64,000 nt of DNA. Origin: Pedobacter planticolens (lineage in GTDB: Bacteria > Bacteroidota > Bacteroidia > Sphingobacteriales > Sphingobacteriaceae). The notes under the pieces are model-generated. The model did no database searches, was not told the origin of the DNA, and worked only from the letters and a program-made list of their open reading frames with translations. Location of the stretch: contig NZ_WNXD01000001.1 of NCBI RefSeq assembly GCF_014172375.1, positions 1,922,001 through 1,986,000 of the forward strand, read 5' to 3'. Made by a program: the position numbers and the translations under genes. This document shows, piece after piece, positions 43,528 to 52,547 of this stretch (position 1 is the stretch's first letter; the number at the start of each line of letters is the position of its first letter).

Positions 43528-45948
43528 CTAATTAACTTGTTTATCAACCGTTTTTAATGATTTCTTTTTAATTGATTTTTTAAGCTTGGTCCATTGTTCA
43601 TCGTAAAAATCGCATGACATGTAATTAACACCTACACGTAATGCTTTTAATCCGCTTACACCTTGCAGTTCTTCGAGCTCTAACATTTCCAAGTCATCTT
43701 GTAAAAACTCTTGTTCTTGTAGATATTTGATGTATTCTAAATATTCATTTGCTTCAAAAGCGTTAAAGTAAACTAATGAAATTTTGCCCGGCTGGGTTAA
43801 CCGTTCTTCTGTTCCTTTTACTAATACTTTATCAATTCTTTTCTTTACAACTTCGTAACGAATGTTGTAAGCGCCTTCTACATCAAATCTTCTTTCGTCG
43901 TTTCTAAAACTAATATCTATTGGGTTAGAGTGTATAAATATCAACTGTGTTGTTAATAAAGCTCTTGGCATTTGGCTTACCAAACTGTTGGTTAAACGTG
44001 CAACTTCTACCATTGCTGTGAGTTGCCAAAGGCGAATGTTTTTTAAGTACAACAAATCGAAAGGCACATCTGGTGCGATGTCTTGACCGATGTAAATATC
44101 ATATTCTACGCCATCGGTTCTAAATTTGGCAAAATAACATGGATATGAGTTTTGTAAGGTTTGTTGCGCCTCTTCTAAATACTCGCTTACTGCGGTATTA
44201 ATAAACTGCATGGAGGTTTCTAATGTTCTTCTGTGCTCGAAAGCAATACCACTATCTGAGTTAATGCTATTAAAGTAATTCTGAACAACGTCTTTTGCTT
44301 GCGGATGTCCTTTTTCTATATGTGTTAGCATTGGATAAACTTGCAACTCTAGAAATTCATTCAGCAATGCTTCTTCACTTGAGCTAATAAAATTATCGAT
44401 TTTCTTGATCCACTCTTTGCAGTTGAATAACACTTTATCAATTAAATCTAGCGGGATAATTGTTCTTAACTCGTTCAATGTTTCACTTAAAATATCTAAT
44501 TGTACTTTAAGATCTTCTTTTAAAGCAAAATTACGTTCTATGGTGGAATTACGAATATCTATAGCTCCAAATAAAGGATAAAGGCCTTTAAAGGTAACAG
44601 TTTCTATTTCTTGAGTTTTCTTTTTGCCTTTACTATTTTTAATGAAATCCCATACTACTTGATTGAATTTCCATTGTACTGATGGTTGTAACGCAGTAAA
44701 TTTATCTTTTAACACGCCATCCATTCTGGTATTAAATTCTTCAATTCTATACTGTAGCAATTGTCCTAAAAGGGGCAATGCCGAATGTAATTTCGATAAT
44801 AGTTTTTCGTCAACTTCTAAGGCTTCAGTCGAATAAATTTCCATTACTCCAGCTAATTGGTTGTTGTAAAAAATTGGAAGAAAAGAGTAAGAATGGATGC
44901 TATTTTTTCTTAGCACATCTAAAAACGGAAACTTCTCTATTTTTTTATCATCCAAATTATTGAAGAAAACAGACCTTGGATTTTCTTTGTATTCATTTAC
45001 TAATGCGTAAAATGTTTCTTCTTCGAGATCATTTTTTTTAGCAGAATCAAGTAAAATACTTTGTGAATTTTGCTCGCTATCAAAAACAAATTTATTGTTC
45101 ACCATTAAAAATGGAAGTAATCCAAATTCAATATGCCCATCTCCTGCTAAGGTTTTTAAAGCCTGAATTACGTGTTCGTACGCTTCGTTTTCGTAGGTAT
45201 GATTTACTAATGCATCGCGAATACCATCTATTGCGTGTTGCAGTGTAACATCTGTTAAAGAAATTACGGTAAATCCATCGAATTTAAATTTACTAAGTGG
45301 AATTAATTTTTGTAATAACTCAATTTCGGTGCCCTCTTGTGTTTGAGCAGCTAGCAGTTCGAAATTTATTTCTGGTAATTTTCCATCGTATTTTATATCT
45401 ATAAATTGAGTATCTGCATTGATATTGTAATAGGTGGTTAAATGCGTTTCTGGATTGGTGTAAGGGTATAAAATATCATTTTTAAAGATGGAGGTATAGT
45501 TATAGAATCTGTCCAGTATCATTCTATAAATAAATTGCAATTGTTGTTTCTCTTTAGATTCTTCGTTTTCTTTATTTAGTTTTTTCTGCTCTGCATGTAA
45601 GGTTAAAAACTCGTGAAATGAATCGGTACTAAAGAAAATTTTATCTGGCACAGGAGTGCTTAAAGCCCAATATAAATCTTTTTCATTTGCCATTAATGGC
45701 GTTAGAATGGTAAAAATAAGCTCTAGTGTATCTTTATATTTTATTAAATCTTCTGCTTCAATATCATTTTTTAGTACTTCATCGCGTTCTATTTTTTCTA
45801 ACAAAAAGCGATAAAATTCTGCCTTCAACGTCTGCTCTGTTTTTAGTCTACTTTTTAAATAAGCAATTAAAGGTCTAAAAGACAGTGTAGATTCTACCTG
45901 ACACGTTATGCATGCATTTTGATTAATTTGAATTACCTCTGTGTTCAT
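43528..45948 (-). CDS. large GAF-domain protein of unknown function
   Basis: An 806-residue soluble protein without membrane helices. A GAF-like domain is centred on about residues 290-400: DEKLLSKLHSALPLLGQLLQ follows the sensor strands YSFLPIFYNNQLAGVMEIYS. A helical region and a C-terminal domain (about 620-800) follow, containing ERLTQPGKISLVYFNAFEA. One short stretch, PLFGAIDIRNSTIERN (about 462), has a faint likeness to the first metal strand of class III cyclases, but the rest of a cyclase domain is not recognisable. It is last in the five-gene ppk1 operon, 11 nt after the phosphoesterase fusion. Confidence 0.65.
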   Translation of the reverse strand: MNTEVIQINQNACITCQVESTLSFRPLIAYLKSRLKTEQTLKAEFYRFLLEKIERDEVLKNDIEAEDLIKYKDTLELIFTILTPLMANEKDLYWALSTPVPDKIFFSTDSFHEFLTLHAEQKKLNKENEESKEKQQLQFIYRMILDRFYNYTSIFKNDILYPYTNPETHLTTYYNINADTQFIDIKYDGKLPEINFELLAAQTQEGTEIELLQKLIPLSKFKFDGFTVISLTDVTLQHAIDGIRDALVNHTYENEAYEHVIQALKTLAGDGHIEFGLLPFLMVNNKFVFDSEQNSQSILLDSAKKNDLEEETFYALVNEYKENPRSVFFNNLDDKKIEKFPFLDVLRKNSIHSYSFLPIFYNNQLAGVMEIYSTEALEVDEKLLSKLHSALPLLGQLLQYRIEEFNTRMDGVLKDKFTALQPSVQWKFNQVVWDFIKNSKGKKKTQEIETVTFKGLYPLFGAIDIRNSTIERNFALKEDLKVQLDILSETLNELRTIIPLDLIDKVLFNCKEWIKKIDNFISSSEEALLNEFLELQVYPMLTHIEKGHPQAKDVVQNYFNSINSDSGIAFEHRRTLETSMQFINTAVSEYLEEAQQTLQNSYPCYFAKFRTDGVEYDIYIGQDIAPDVPFDLLYLKNIRLWQLTAMVEVARLTNSLVSQMPRALLTTQLIFIHSNPIDISFRNDERRFDVEGAYNIRYEVVKKRIDKVLVKGTEERLTQPGKISLVYFNAFEANEYLEYIKYLQEQEFLQDDLEMLELEELQGVSGLKALRVGVNYMSCDFYDEQWTKLKKSIKKKSLKTVDKQVN

Positions 45949-45959
45949 CTCTTCTCTAA

Positions 45960-48900
45960 TTAATACCTAAAATTCATCGATACGTAAGGATACCATCCTT
46001 CGTTCGAGTGCCCCATTATAAAACGAAATATAGTTAGGGATGCAGGAGCAAAATATACACCACCACCAACGCCATGATGCCATGCATCTGATTTTTCGTT
46101 AGTAGCCCAAACACGACCAACATCATAAAATCCCATTAGGCCAACCTGACCTGGCAGTACATAACTTACAAAATCGCCAAGTTTGGCTCTAAGTTCTACA
46201 TTATTATAAAAACTATGTTGTCCGGCAAATCGAAATTGACGGTAGCCTAACAAATTTCCTTGTCCGCCTAAAAATAAATTCTGATAAAATGCTGGTTTAC
46301 CAACTGTTATTCCTCCGCCAAAACGATCTGCCAATACAAATTTAGCTCTTCCATCTAAATTTTTATATAGTGCAATGCTTGCTGTAAATTGCCCGTAGGA
46401 ATTAGCGTACTTACTTAAACTTTTAAAAGCCGACCATTTAAAATCTACATAGCTACCTAGCGTAGGCAAAATTTCATTATCGCGTGTATTATTTACAAAG
46501 TTAACTACAACACCACCGTACAATTTATCTTGGGCTACTGTGGTGCTATCATAAGAATGGAGTTGGGAGATATTGGTTGTTATTCTTCCTATATTATCAT
46601 TATTATCGTATTTATAATACTGAAAGCTTGGACCAACACTAAATGTAGATTTCGGTCTACGCCATCTTAATGCGGCTTCTAATTGATAAATATTAAACCT
46701 CGCTCTGTAATATATTTTCTCATTAGTATATTTTGTTTCGTTACCAACTCCGAAAAAATTCTGTGTATTATCTGGAGCGTATGCGTCTGCTTTTAACGTA
46801 AAATCGGCCTTGCCAAATAGTTTTAGCCAATCTCCATAATAGTTAAACCTAAATGCGGTTGTTGCAAATGAATGTAAAAATGAAATGTGCTGTGAATTCT
46901 CGTAAGGCTGTTTTCTAAATCCTGGATTGGTAATTTTATAGTTTAAACCGAGTAATAAACCGTCATCCGTATTAAAACCTGCATTTAATATTAATGAAGA
47001 TCTGCTGTACATATCTTTACCTAAATAAGAAACATTAGAGGTATCGACAGACATTTTTTTCCTCAACCTATTTTCATCATCACCCTCAAACTTAGAATTA
47101 CCGTTTTTTCTGCCAAATAATTGAACAGTAGTTGCAGAGTTTGGTACATCGTACACTTTTTTTCCTGCGCCAGCAATTACTCTTAATTTAATGTTTGATG
47201 TTTTGTTATTCAGTACTAAACTATCATTTCCATCTTTGGTGTATAAACGGATTTCTTTTGTGATTTCTGGATCAAAATTCCGACTAAAAATCTCTTCTTT
47301 TATATTTCCTTCTTTAGAAATTTTATTGATTTGAACTTTTAAATATTGATTAGTAGAATCTGTAATCACAATCTTTTCATTTTTATTACTGGTTTGGATA
47401 TCAACAATTCTATTAAAGAAATGGTAATATTCGTTCATCAACTTTGGTAAAGTTGCTCTTCTCTCTTTCAGTTGTTTTAAAAATTGATCATGTCGTAAAG
47501 AATAGTTAGGTTCTGGCAGTTTTTTTAATGCTTTTTCAAAAACATCATCAGTTAATTTGGCGCAAAAATCTTGTATAATTTTATCCCACTCCACTTCTGT
47601 AAACTGCGACATTAATCTACTGTTCATTGCTCTACCTTCCCATAAAAACCAATCTATTTTTTTGATATTTCGTTCATAACCCTGCATCATTGGCAAAAGC
47701 GACGAACTTTGTGCGTAACGCTGAATAAATCCATCTGTACTATAAAAAACCATATCACGGTCTCTTGGTATCGCTAAATATTTAACTCCTTTTTCCGTTT
47801 TTTCAGGTTTCCACCTCCATTGATCTTCATGGCGATCCCAATCTCCAAGCATTACATCTAACGCTCTAGCTCGCAACAATAATGGACCATCATAGGTATT
47901 GTCATTATCATCATCTAGTTTTTTGAACATTTTTGCGGTATTGTCCGAATCACCAAGAGGTTCTCTTTCCTCTAACAAACAAAGTGTATTGGCAAAAATG
48001 CCAGAATAGTCACCAAGATTAACATCAGGTGAAACCCAACCAATAATCGGTGTACTATGCGGAATATTTACAGCATCGGCAATTGTGGGCACAATCAACG
48101 CACCAAAAGGATGCTGAGCAGACATGTTATCTTTTATAATATCCTTAGCAAATGTTTCTCTAAGCCCTTGCGGTAAAAGAACTTCTGCATTTTTTTCTAC
48201 ACTTCTCAACACCCATTCTTTTCCGTTTTTATCTTTCAACCTGAGCGAATGAGATTGATTACCACCGCCTAACTGTGTTGGCGTTAGCCCTCCTTGTATT
48301 TCTGAAATACGCAATACTGGAAATTTGGTTTCTTGCGCATAATCTTTACGGTAATTCTCTCCAAAAAGAAAACGGTGAAACTTACCTACGCTATCATAAG
48401 ATGGGTGAACTTTTATACTAATACTATCTCCTTTAATTACTTTGTACGCATTTTTTTGAGCAACAACAATTTCTTTAAACGGTTGTGTGTAGCTAAAAAC
48501 TTTTTTTACACCCGTATCTGCGTAGATATAATACTCATAGCGCATATCATTATTAAGCAATTGGTCTGCAATAACATATCCTTGTCTCATTTCTTGAAAC
48601 AATGAATTTTTCCCTTTTTTATTAGGCGTCATTTTAGATCCAGCACCACTTATAATTTGCAATTGATCGCTTTTTATGAGCTGTAAACCATGTTCATGAC
48701 CAGCTACATAAATTACGTTTGGTCTGTTACCAAAAACTCCATTCACACTTTTCATCATATCTTTATACAAAGGATGATTTAAATCTTCTGGACTTAATAA
48801 AGTAGAGCGCAACAGCGGATAAACTGAACCAATAATTGGCAAAGGAATAACCAGGTTTTTATTGAGTAGAGTTAATGGTAATAAGTGATTCCGCCACGTA

Positions 48901-49556
48901 AAATATCCACCATGTGAGCCATAACTTTGAAACGGATGGTGTGAAGCTAAAAGGATGATTTTGTTTTTATTTTGCTCCATCAAATCTTCCATACGAGCAA
49001 TTACTTCGTCTTTCGTTTGGCAATCGCAATCTGCTGCAGGGTTTGCTTTATTGTATGGAAACAGCCACCATTCACTATCGTAAGCAATAATTGTTAATTT
49101 ATCAGTTAGTTTAATTGCAACAGGATCTGGGCAACCATTAGCCGGTATTAATTTTAAAAGAGGATCATTAAATGATTCTAAATATTCACTTTGTGCCTGA
49201 ATTTTAGCTAAACCATTTGGTCCAGATTTATCCCAATCGTGGTTACCAGGAACAAAATAAACCGCAGCACCAGCATCCCGCATAGGTTTAAATTGAGATT
49301 GTAAGATTTTACTCGTTTCTGCAAAATCGCCATAACCCGGAATAGCCATCCCGACAGGATAAATATTATCGCCTAAATAAAGTGTAGTAGTTTTTCCTTT
49401 AATTACATGCTTGGCCGCATTTTTTAAGGATTCCGCTTGCCCAGCATTCATTTCTCCAGCATCGCCGATTAAAATAACTCGATATTTTACAGAGTCTTGT
49501 GCAAATCCCACAACACCTTGAAATAAAAATACAATGAGGAGTAGTTTTTTTAACAT
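45960..49556 (-). CDS. outer-membrane fusion: metallophosphoesterase, possible kinase-like domain, BamA-type barrel
   Basis: A 1198-residue exported protein (signal ends GFAQ, residue 20). Residues 25-330 are a calcineurin-like phosphoesterase: GDAG (31-34), LGDN (61-64), GNHD (104-107), ASHHPF (about 205) and AGHEHG (about 284), close to purple-acid-phosphatase style. Residues about 415-700 hold GGGNQSHSLRLKD followed by WVLRSVEK, then MLGDWDRHEDQWRW (about 569) and AIPRDRDMVF, which resemble the Gly-loop, lysine strand, catalytic loop and metal Asp of kinase-like folds. About 870-1198 form a barrel ending VSMNFRY. The kinase reading is inference. Confidence 0.75.
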   Translation of the reverse strand: MLKKLLLIVFLFQGVVGFAQDSVKYRVILIGDAGEMNAGQAESLKNAAKHVIKGKTTTLYLGDNIYPVGMAIPGYGDFAETSKILQSQFKPMRDAGAAVYFVPGNHDWDKSGPNGLAKIQAQSEYLESFNDPLLKLIPANGCPDPVAIKLTDKLTIIAYDSEWWLFPYNKANPAADCDCQTKDEVIARMEDLMEQNKNKIILLASHHPFQSYGSHGGYFTWRNHLLPLTLLNKNLVIPLPIIGSVYPLLRSTLLSPEDLNHPLYKDMMKSVNGVFGNRPNVIYVAGHEHGLQLIKSDQLQIISGAGSKMTPNKKGKNSLFQEMRQGYVIADQLLNNDMRYEYYIYADTGVKKVFSYTQPFKEIVVAQKNAYKVIKGDSISIKVHPSYDSVGKFHRFLFGENYRKDYAQETKFPVLRISEIQGGLTPTQLGGGNQSHSLRLKDKNGKEWVLRSVEKNAEVLLPQGLRETFAKDIIKDNMSAQHPFGALIVPTIADAVNIPHSTPIIGWVSPDVNLGDYSGIFANTLCLLEEREPLGDSDNTAKMFKKLDDDNDNTYDGPLLLRARALDVMLGDWDRHEDQWRWKPEKTEKGVKYLAIPRDRDMVFYSTDGFIQRYAQSSSLLPMMQGYERNIKKIDWFLWEGRAMNSRLMSQFTEVEWDKIIQDFCAKLTDDVFEKALKKLPEPNYSLRHDQFLKQLKERRATLPKLMNEYYHFFNRIVDIQTSNKNEKIVITDSTNQYLKVQINKISKEGNIKEEIFSRNFDPEITKEIRLYTKDGNDSLVLNNKTSNIKLRVIAGAGKKVYDVPNSATTVQLFGRKNGNSKFEGDDENRLRKKMSVDTSNVSYLGKDMYSRSSLILNAGFNTDDGLLLGLNYKITNPGFRKQPYENSQHISFLHSFATTAFRFNYYGDWLKLFGKADFTLKADAYAPDNTQNFFGVGNETKYTNEKIYYRARFNIYQLEAALRWRRPKSTFSVGPSFQYYKYDNNDNIGRITTNISQLHSYDSTTVAQDKLYGGVVVNFVNNTRDNEILPTLGSYVDFKWSAFKSLSKYANSYGQFTASIALYKNLDGRAKFVLADRFGGGITVGKPAFYQNLFLGGQGNLLGYRQFRFAGQHSFYNNVELRAKLGDFVSYVLPGQVGLMGFYDVGRVWATNEKSDAWHHGVGGGVYFAPASLTIFRFIMGHSNEGWYPYVSMNFRY

Positions 49557-49597
49557 ATTGATAGTTTGAGCTTTAACAATTCCATTAGTTTACGATT

Positions 49598-50494
49598 TTA
49601 AGGCTTTTTATAATCGAATCTTAAAATATTTCCAACTTGTGTTTCACTTCCTTCATTAGAAATATAAAGGTTTCCAGCTGCATCAAAAGCAATTCCCTCT
49701 GGTTGATTAAATATATTTGAGCTTAAATGATATACGTTTTTTATTTTCCAATTCGCATCTGTAACCACTAAAGCTTTATTTATAGATGAAACAATATACC
49801 ACTCTTTCGTTAATGGATTCATAGCCAGAGCCGATGGATGAAAAGTGCCTTTCTTTTTGCCGGTTAATTTATCTACTTGGCTCACATCTGTACTAAATGT
49901 TCCTGTTGATTTGAAAGAACCATCGCTCTGCAACGTTAAAATGTAACCGCTATTTTTTTTGGTGCCTTTATCTACGCCACATTGCTTACATAACACATAC
50001 ACTTGCCCAGTTGTTTCATCGCCAAACATACCTTCGTATTCACCTTTAGGTATTAAATTTTTTGTTTCTATTACGTTTGTAGTTTCTGGTTTTGCCGTTT
50101 CGCTTAAGGGAAAAGAGTATAAAGTACCATTGCTTTTTAGCAAAATTGCCCAACCTTTAATAATAGATACATCTTCGTAATCTCCTTTCTTGCCGAATTT
50201 GGTTACTTTTTCGTCTTTTGTTCCAAGTGGCAAACTAAATAAACTTCCATCCTCATCCATTTCGGCATACACAATTTTATTATCCCCCTTGTTAAATGCA
50301 ATTCCGGATATTTCTTGTAAAATATCAGGCATTGGATATTTATGAGGTTTATTTAAATCATAACCTAAAGGACTATCTGGACCTGGACCTTTTTTTTCTA
50401 CACATGATAATGCTGTAAAACTTGCAATAAATGCAAGCACACTTAGTACTGCTATATAATTTTTGTTCGTTTTGTTTTTTGAATTGTTTACCAT
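49598..50494 (-). CDS. SdiA-regulated-like beta-propeller lipoprotein
   Basis: A 298-residue protein with a membrane/lipoprotein leader (VLAFIASFTALSC, Cys31). The body has propeller-like repeats: LQEISGIAFNKGDNKIVYAE, then GDYEDVSIIKGWAILLKSNG and FHPSALAMNPLTKEWYIVSS, and FNQPEGIAFDAAGNLYISNE near the end. The order matches the SdiA-regulated/SMP-30-like group, which are secreted or surface propellers of uncertain ligand. It lies between ppk1 (6 nt upstream) and the phosphoesterase fusion (41 nt downstream), so it is embedded in the operon. Confidence 0.75.
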   Translation of the reverse strand: MVNNSKNKTNKNYIAVLSVLAFIASFTALSCVEKKGPGPDSPLGYDLNKPHKYPMPDILQEISGIAFNKGDNKIVYAEMDEDGSLFSLPLGTKDEKVTKFGKKGDYEDVSIIKGWAILLKSNGTLYSFPLSETAKPETTNVIETKNLIPKGEYEGMFGDETTGQVYVLCKQCGVDKGTKKNSGYILTLQSDGSFKSTGTFSTDVSQVDKLTGKKKGTFHPSALAMNPLTKEWYIVSSINKALVVTDANWKIKNVYHLSSNIFNQPEGIAFDAAGNLYISNEGSETQVGNILRFDYKKP

Positions 50495-50500
50495 CTTATT

Positions 50501-52546
50501 TTACTGTTTTAACAATTGATAAATACGATATTGAGATTGTTTTGGTTCTTGTTTTGTTACGATTGGAATGTTAATCATTTTGTCATTTAATAACACTGCT
50601 TGTACATTATCTTCCAATTGAAGCTTTATCATCGACTTTATTTCCTTTTTTATTGCATCGTCAAAAATTGGAAAGCACACTTCAATTCTTCGATAAATAT
50701 TCCTATTCATCCAATCTGCAGAACCTAAATAAATTTCTTCATCACCTTGATTATGAAAGACAAATACCCTGCCATGTTCCAAATAACGATCTACAATTCT
50801 TATCACCCTAATATTTTCGCTCAATCCTTTTACACCGGGAATCAATCGACAAATGCCTCGAATAATTAAGTCTATTTTTACGCCAGCTTGCGATGCTTCA
50901 TACAATTTAGCAATTAATACCTTTTCTTCTAAATTATTAAGTTTAATAGTGATGGAGGCTTTTTCTCCTTTCTGCACCTGCAAAATCTCCCTTTGTATTA
51001 AAGAAACGAAACCTTGCTGCAAATTAAATTGTGCTACCAATAGGTATTTAAACTTAATTAAATCGGGATTTGTTGGCTTAACTCTTTTCGCCAAAAAAAT
51101 AAAAAGTAATTCCATTTCTCTCAACATACCTTGATGGGCAGTCATTAAAATATGGTCGGTGTAAAAATTGGCTGTAGTTTCATTAAAGTTTCCAGTGGCA
51201 AATAAACCCGAATAAATATGGCGTAAACCTACTTTTCTTTTTACCAATGCAATTTTGGCATGTACTTTTAAGGCGGTTACGCTATAGCTGATATCCACCC
51301 CAGCTTCTTTCATTTTTTTTGCCCATTTGATGTTATTGGCCTCATCAAAACGAGCTTTTAATTCGACTAAAACAAATACTTTTTTTCCGTTTTTAGCAGC
51401 GCTGATTAACGCATTTACAATTTTAGAATCGTTAGCTACGCGATACAATGTGACATAAATTTCTTCTACTTGAGGATCGGTAGCTGCTTCATTAAAAAAT
51501 CTTAAAACACTATCATAAGACTGGTATGGCGGATTAATGAGCATATCTTTTTTCAAAATCTGCTCATACAATGACTTCCCTTTTATAATTTCTGGATAGT
51601 TTATTTTAGGCCATTCAGCATTGCTCAATTTCGGATTGCTCACAGGAAAAGAAAAGAAGTCTTTTAAATTATGATACCTGCCGCCTTCAACTACGTTTGC
51701 ATTTTGCAAATTCAGTTTTTTTGCCAGTAATTGCATGGTAGTTTCTGGAACTCCAGGTTGATGCAAAAACCGCGTAGCCAACCCAAAATCACGTTTTTGT
51801 AATTGTTTTTCAATTTGGTCTGCCAAGTTGCCAGCATATTCATCTTTCAGATCAATTTCTGCATTTCTTGTAATTTTAAAACTAAAACATCCAGTAATTT
51901 CTGCTTCTTTAAAAAGGATAGCCAAATTGTTTCTGATGATATCATCTAAAAACACAATAAAAGTTTCTTCGCCGATGGTAGTTTTATAAAATCGAGGTAA
52001 ATTATTTGATGGAATATTCAGAATAACTGTTTCTTCTTTTCCGTTATGTATCAGATTAATAAGAAAATATAGCTCATTATTATTAGGGAAAAACGAAGAT
52101 TTTGCCTCAGCCAAATTTACAGGTTGTAAAAATGCCAAAACCTGACTTAAAAAGTATCGATTTAGGATTGGATTTAATACTTCGGGAGTATCGTTTCCGT
52201 AAACAAAGTTGATTTTATTTTCCCGCAGTTGCGGAATAATTGTCGATTTTAAAATTTGCCCATATTCTTGTTGTTGGTTTTGAATAGCTGCGTTTGCTCT
52301 TTCTAATAAACCATCTTCTAATTGAATATTGTTCTTTTCCTTTTTGCTCAATTTCGCCAACGCCAATAAAACTGGCATCCTAACGCGATAAAATTCATCT
52401 AAATTGGAAGAATAAATGGAAAGAAATTTAATTCGCTCTAATAAAGGCACATTTTCTCTATTCGCTTCTTGCAAAACACGTTCATTAAAAGATAGCCAAC
52501 TTAAATCTCTATCAAAAAAAACGTTTTCTAGTACAGTTTCGGGCAT
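50501..52546 (-). CDS. ppk1: polyphosphate kinase 1
   Basis: Makes inorganic polyphosphate from ATP, reversibly, usually at the membrane. The 681-residue length is normal. The N-terminus FFDRDLSWLSFNERVLQEA is diagnostic. The phospholipase-D-like catalytic half has the nucleophile motif LKVHAKIALVKRK (His-x-Lys), ATGNFNETTANFYTDH, and the second histidine in YLEHGRVFVFHN, then YLGSADWMNRN. The histidine that precedes GTGN in the E. coli enzyme is absent here (GLFATGN); I believe other Bacteroidota enzymes also vary there. It starts 1 nt after the HD-PycTM gene. Confidence 0.95.
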   Translation of the reverse strand: MPETVLENVFFDRDLSWLSFNERVLQEANRENVPLLERIKFLSIYSSNLDEFYRVRMPVLLALAKLSKKEKNNIQLEDGLLERANAAIQNQQQEYGQILKSTIIPQLRENKINFVYGNDTPEVLNPILNRYFLSQVLAFLQPVNLAEAKSSFFPNNNELYFLINLIHNGKEETVILNIPSNNLPRFYKTTIGEETFIVFLDDIIRNNLAILFKEAEITGCFSFKITRNAEIDLKDEYAGNLADQIEKQLQKRDFGLATRFLHQPGVPETTMQLLAKKLNLQNANVVEGGRYHNLKDFFSFPVSNPKLSNAEWPKINYPEIIKGKSLYEQILKKDMLINPPYQSYDSVLRFFNEAATDPQVEEIYVTLYRVANDSKIVNALISAAKNGKKVFVLVELKARFDEANNIKWAKKMKEAGVDISYSVTALKVHAKIALVKRKVGLRHIYSGLFATGNFNETTANFYTDHILMTAHQGMLREMELLFIFLAKRVKPTNPDLIKFKYLLVAQFNLQQGFVSLIQREILQVQKGEKASITIKLNNLEEKVLIAKLYEASQAGVKIDLIIRGICRLIPGVKGLSENIRVIRIVDRYLEHGRVFVFHNQGDEEIYLGSADWMNRNIYRRIEVCFPIFDDAIKKEIKSMIKLQLEDNVQAVLLNDKMINIPIVTKQEPKQSQYRIYQLLKQ

Positions 52547-52547
52547 T

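Noticed and set aside
50501..52546. PPK1 thought inactive because the His before GTGN is missing
   Set aside because: The nucleophile motif HAK and the second histidine (LEHGR) are intact, so loss of activity is not supported.
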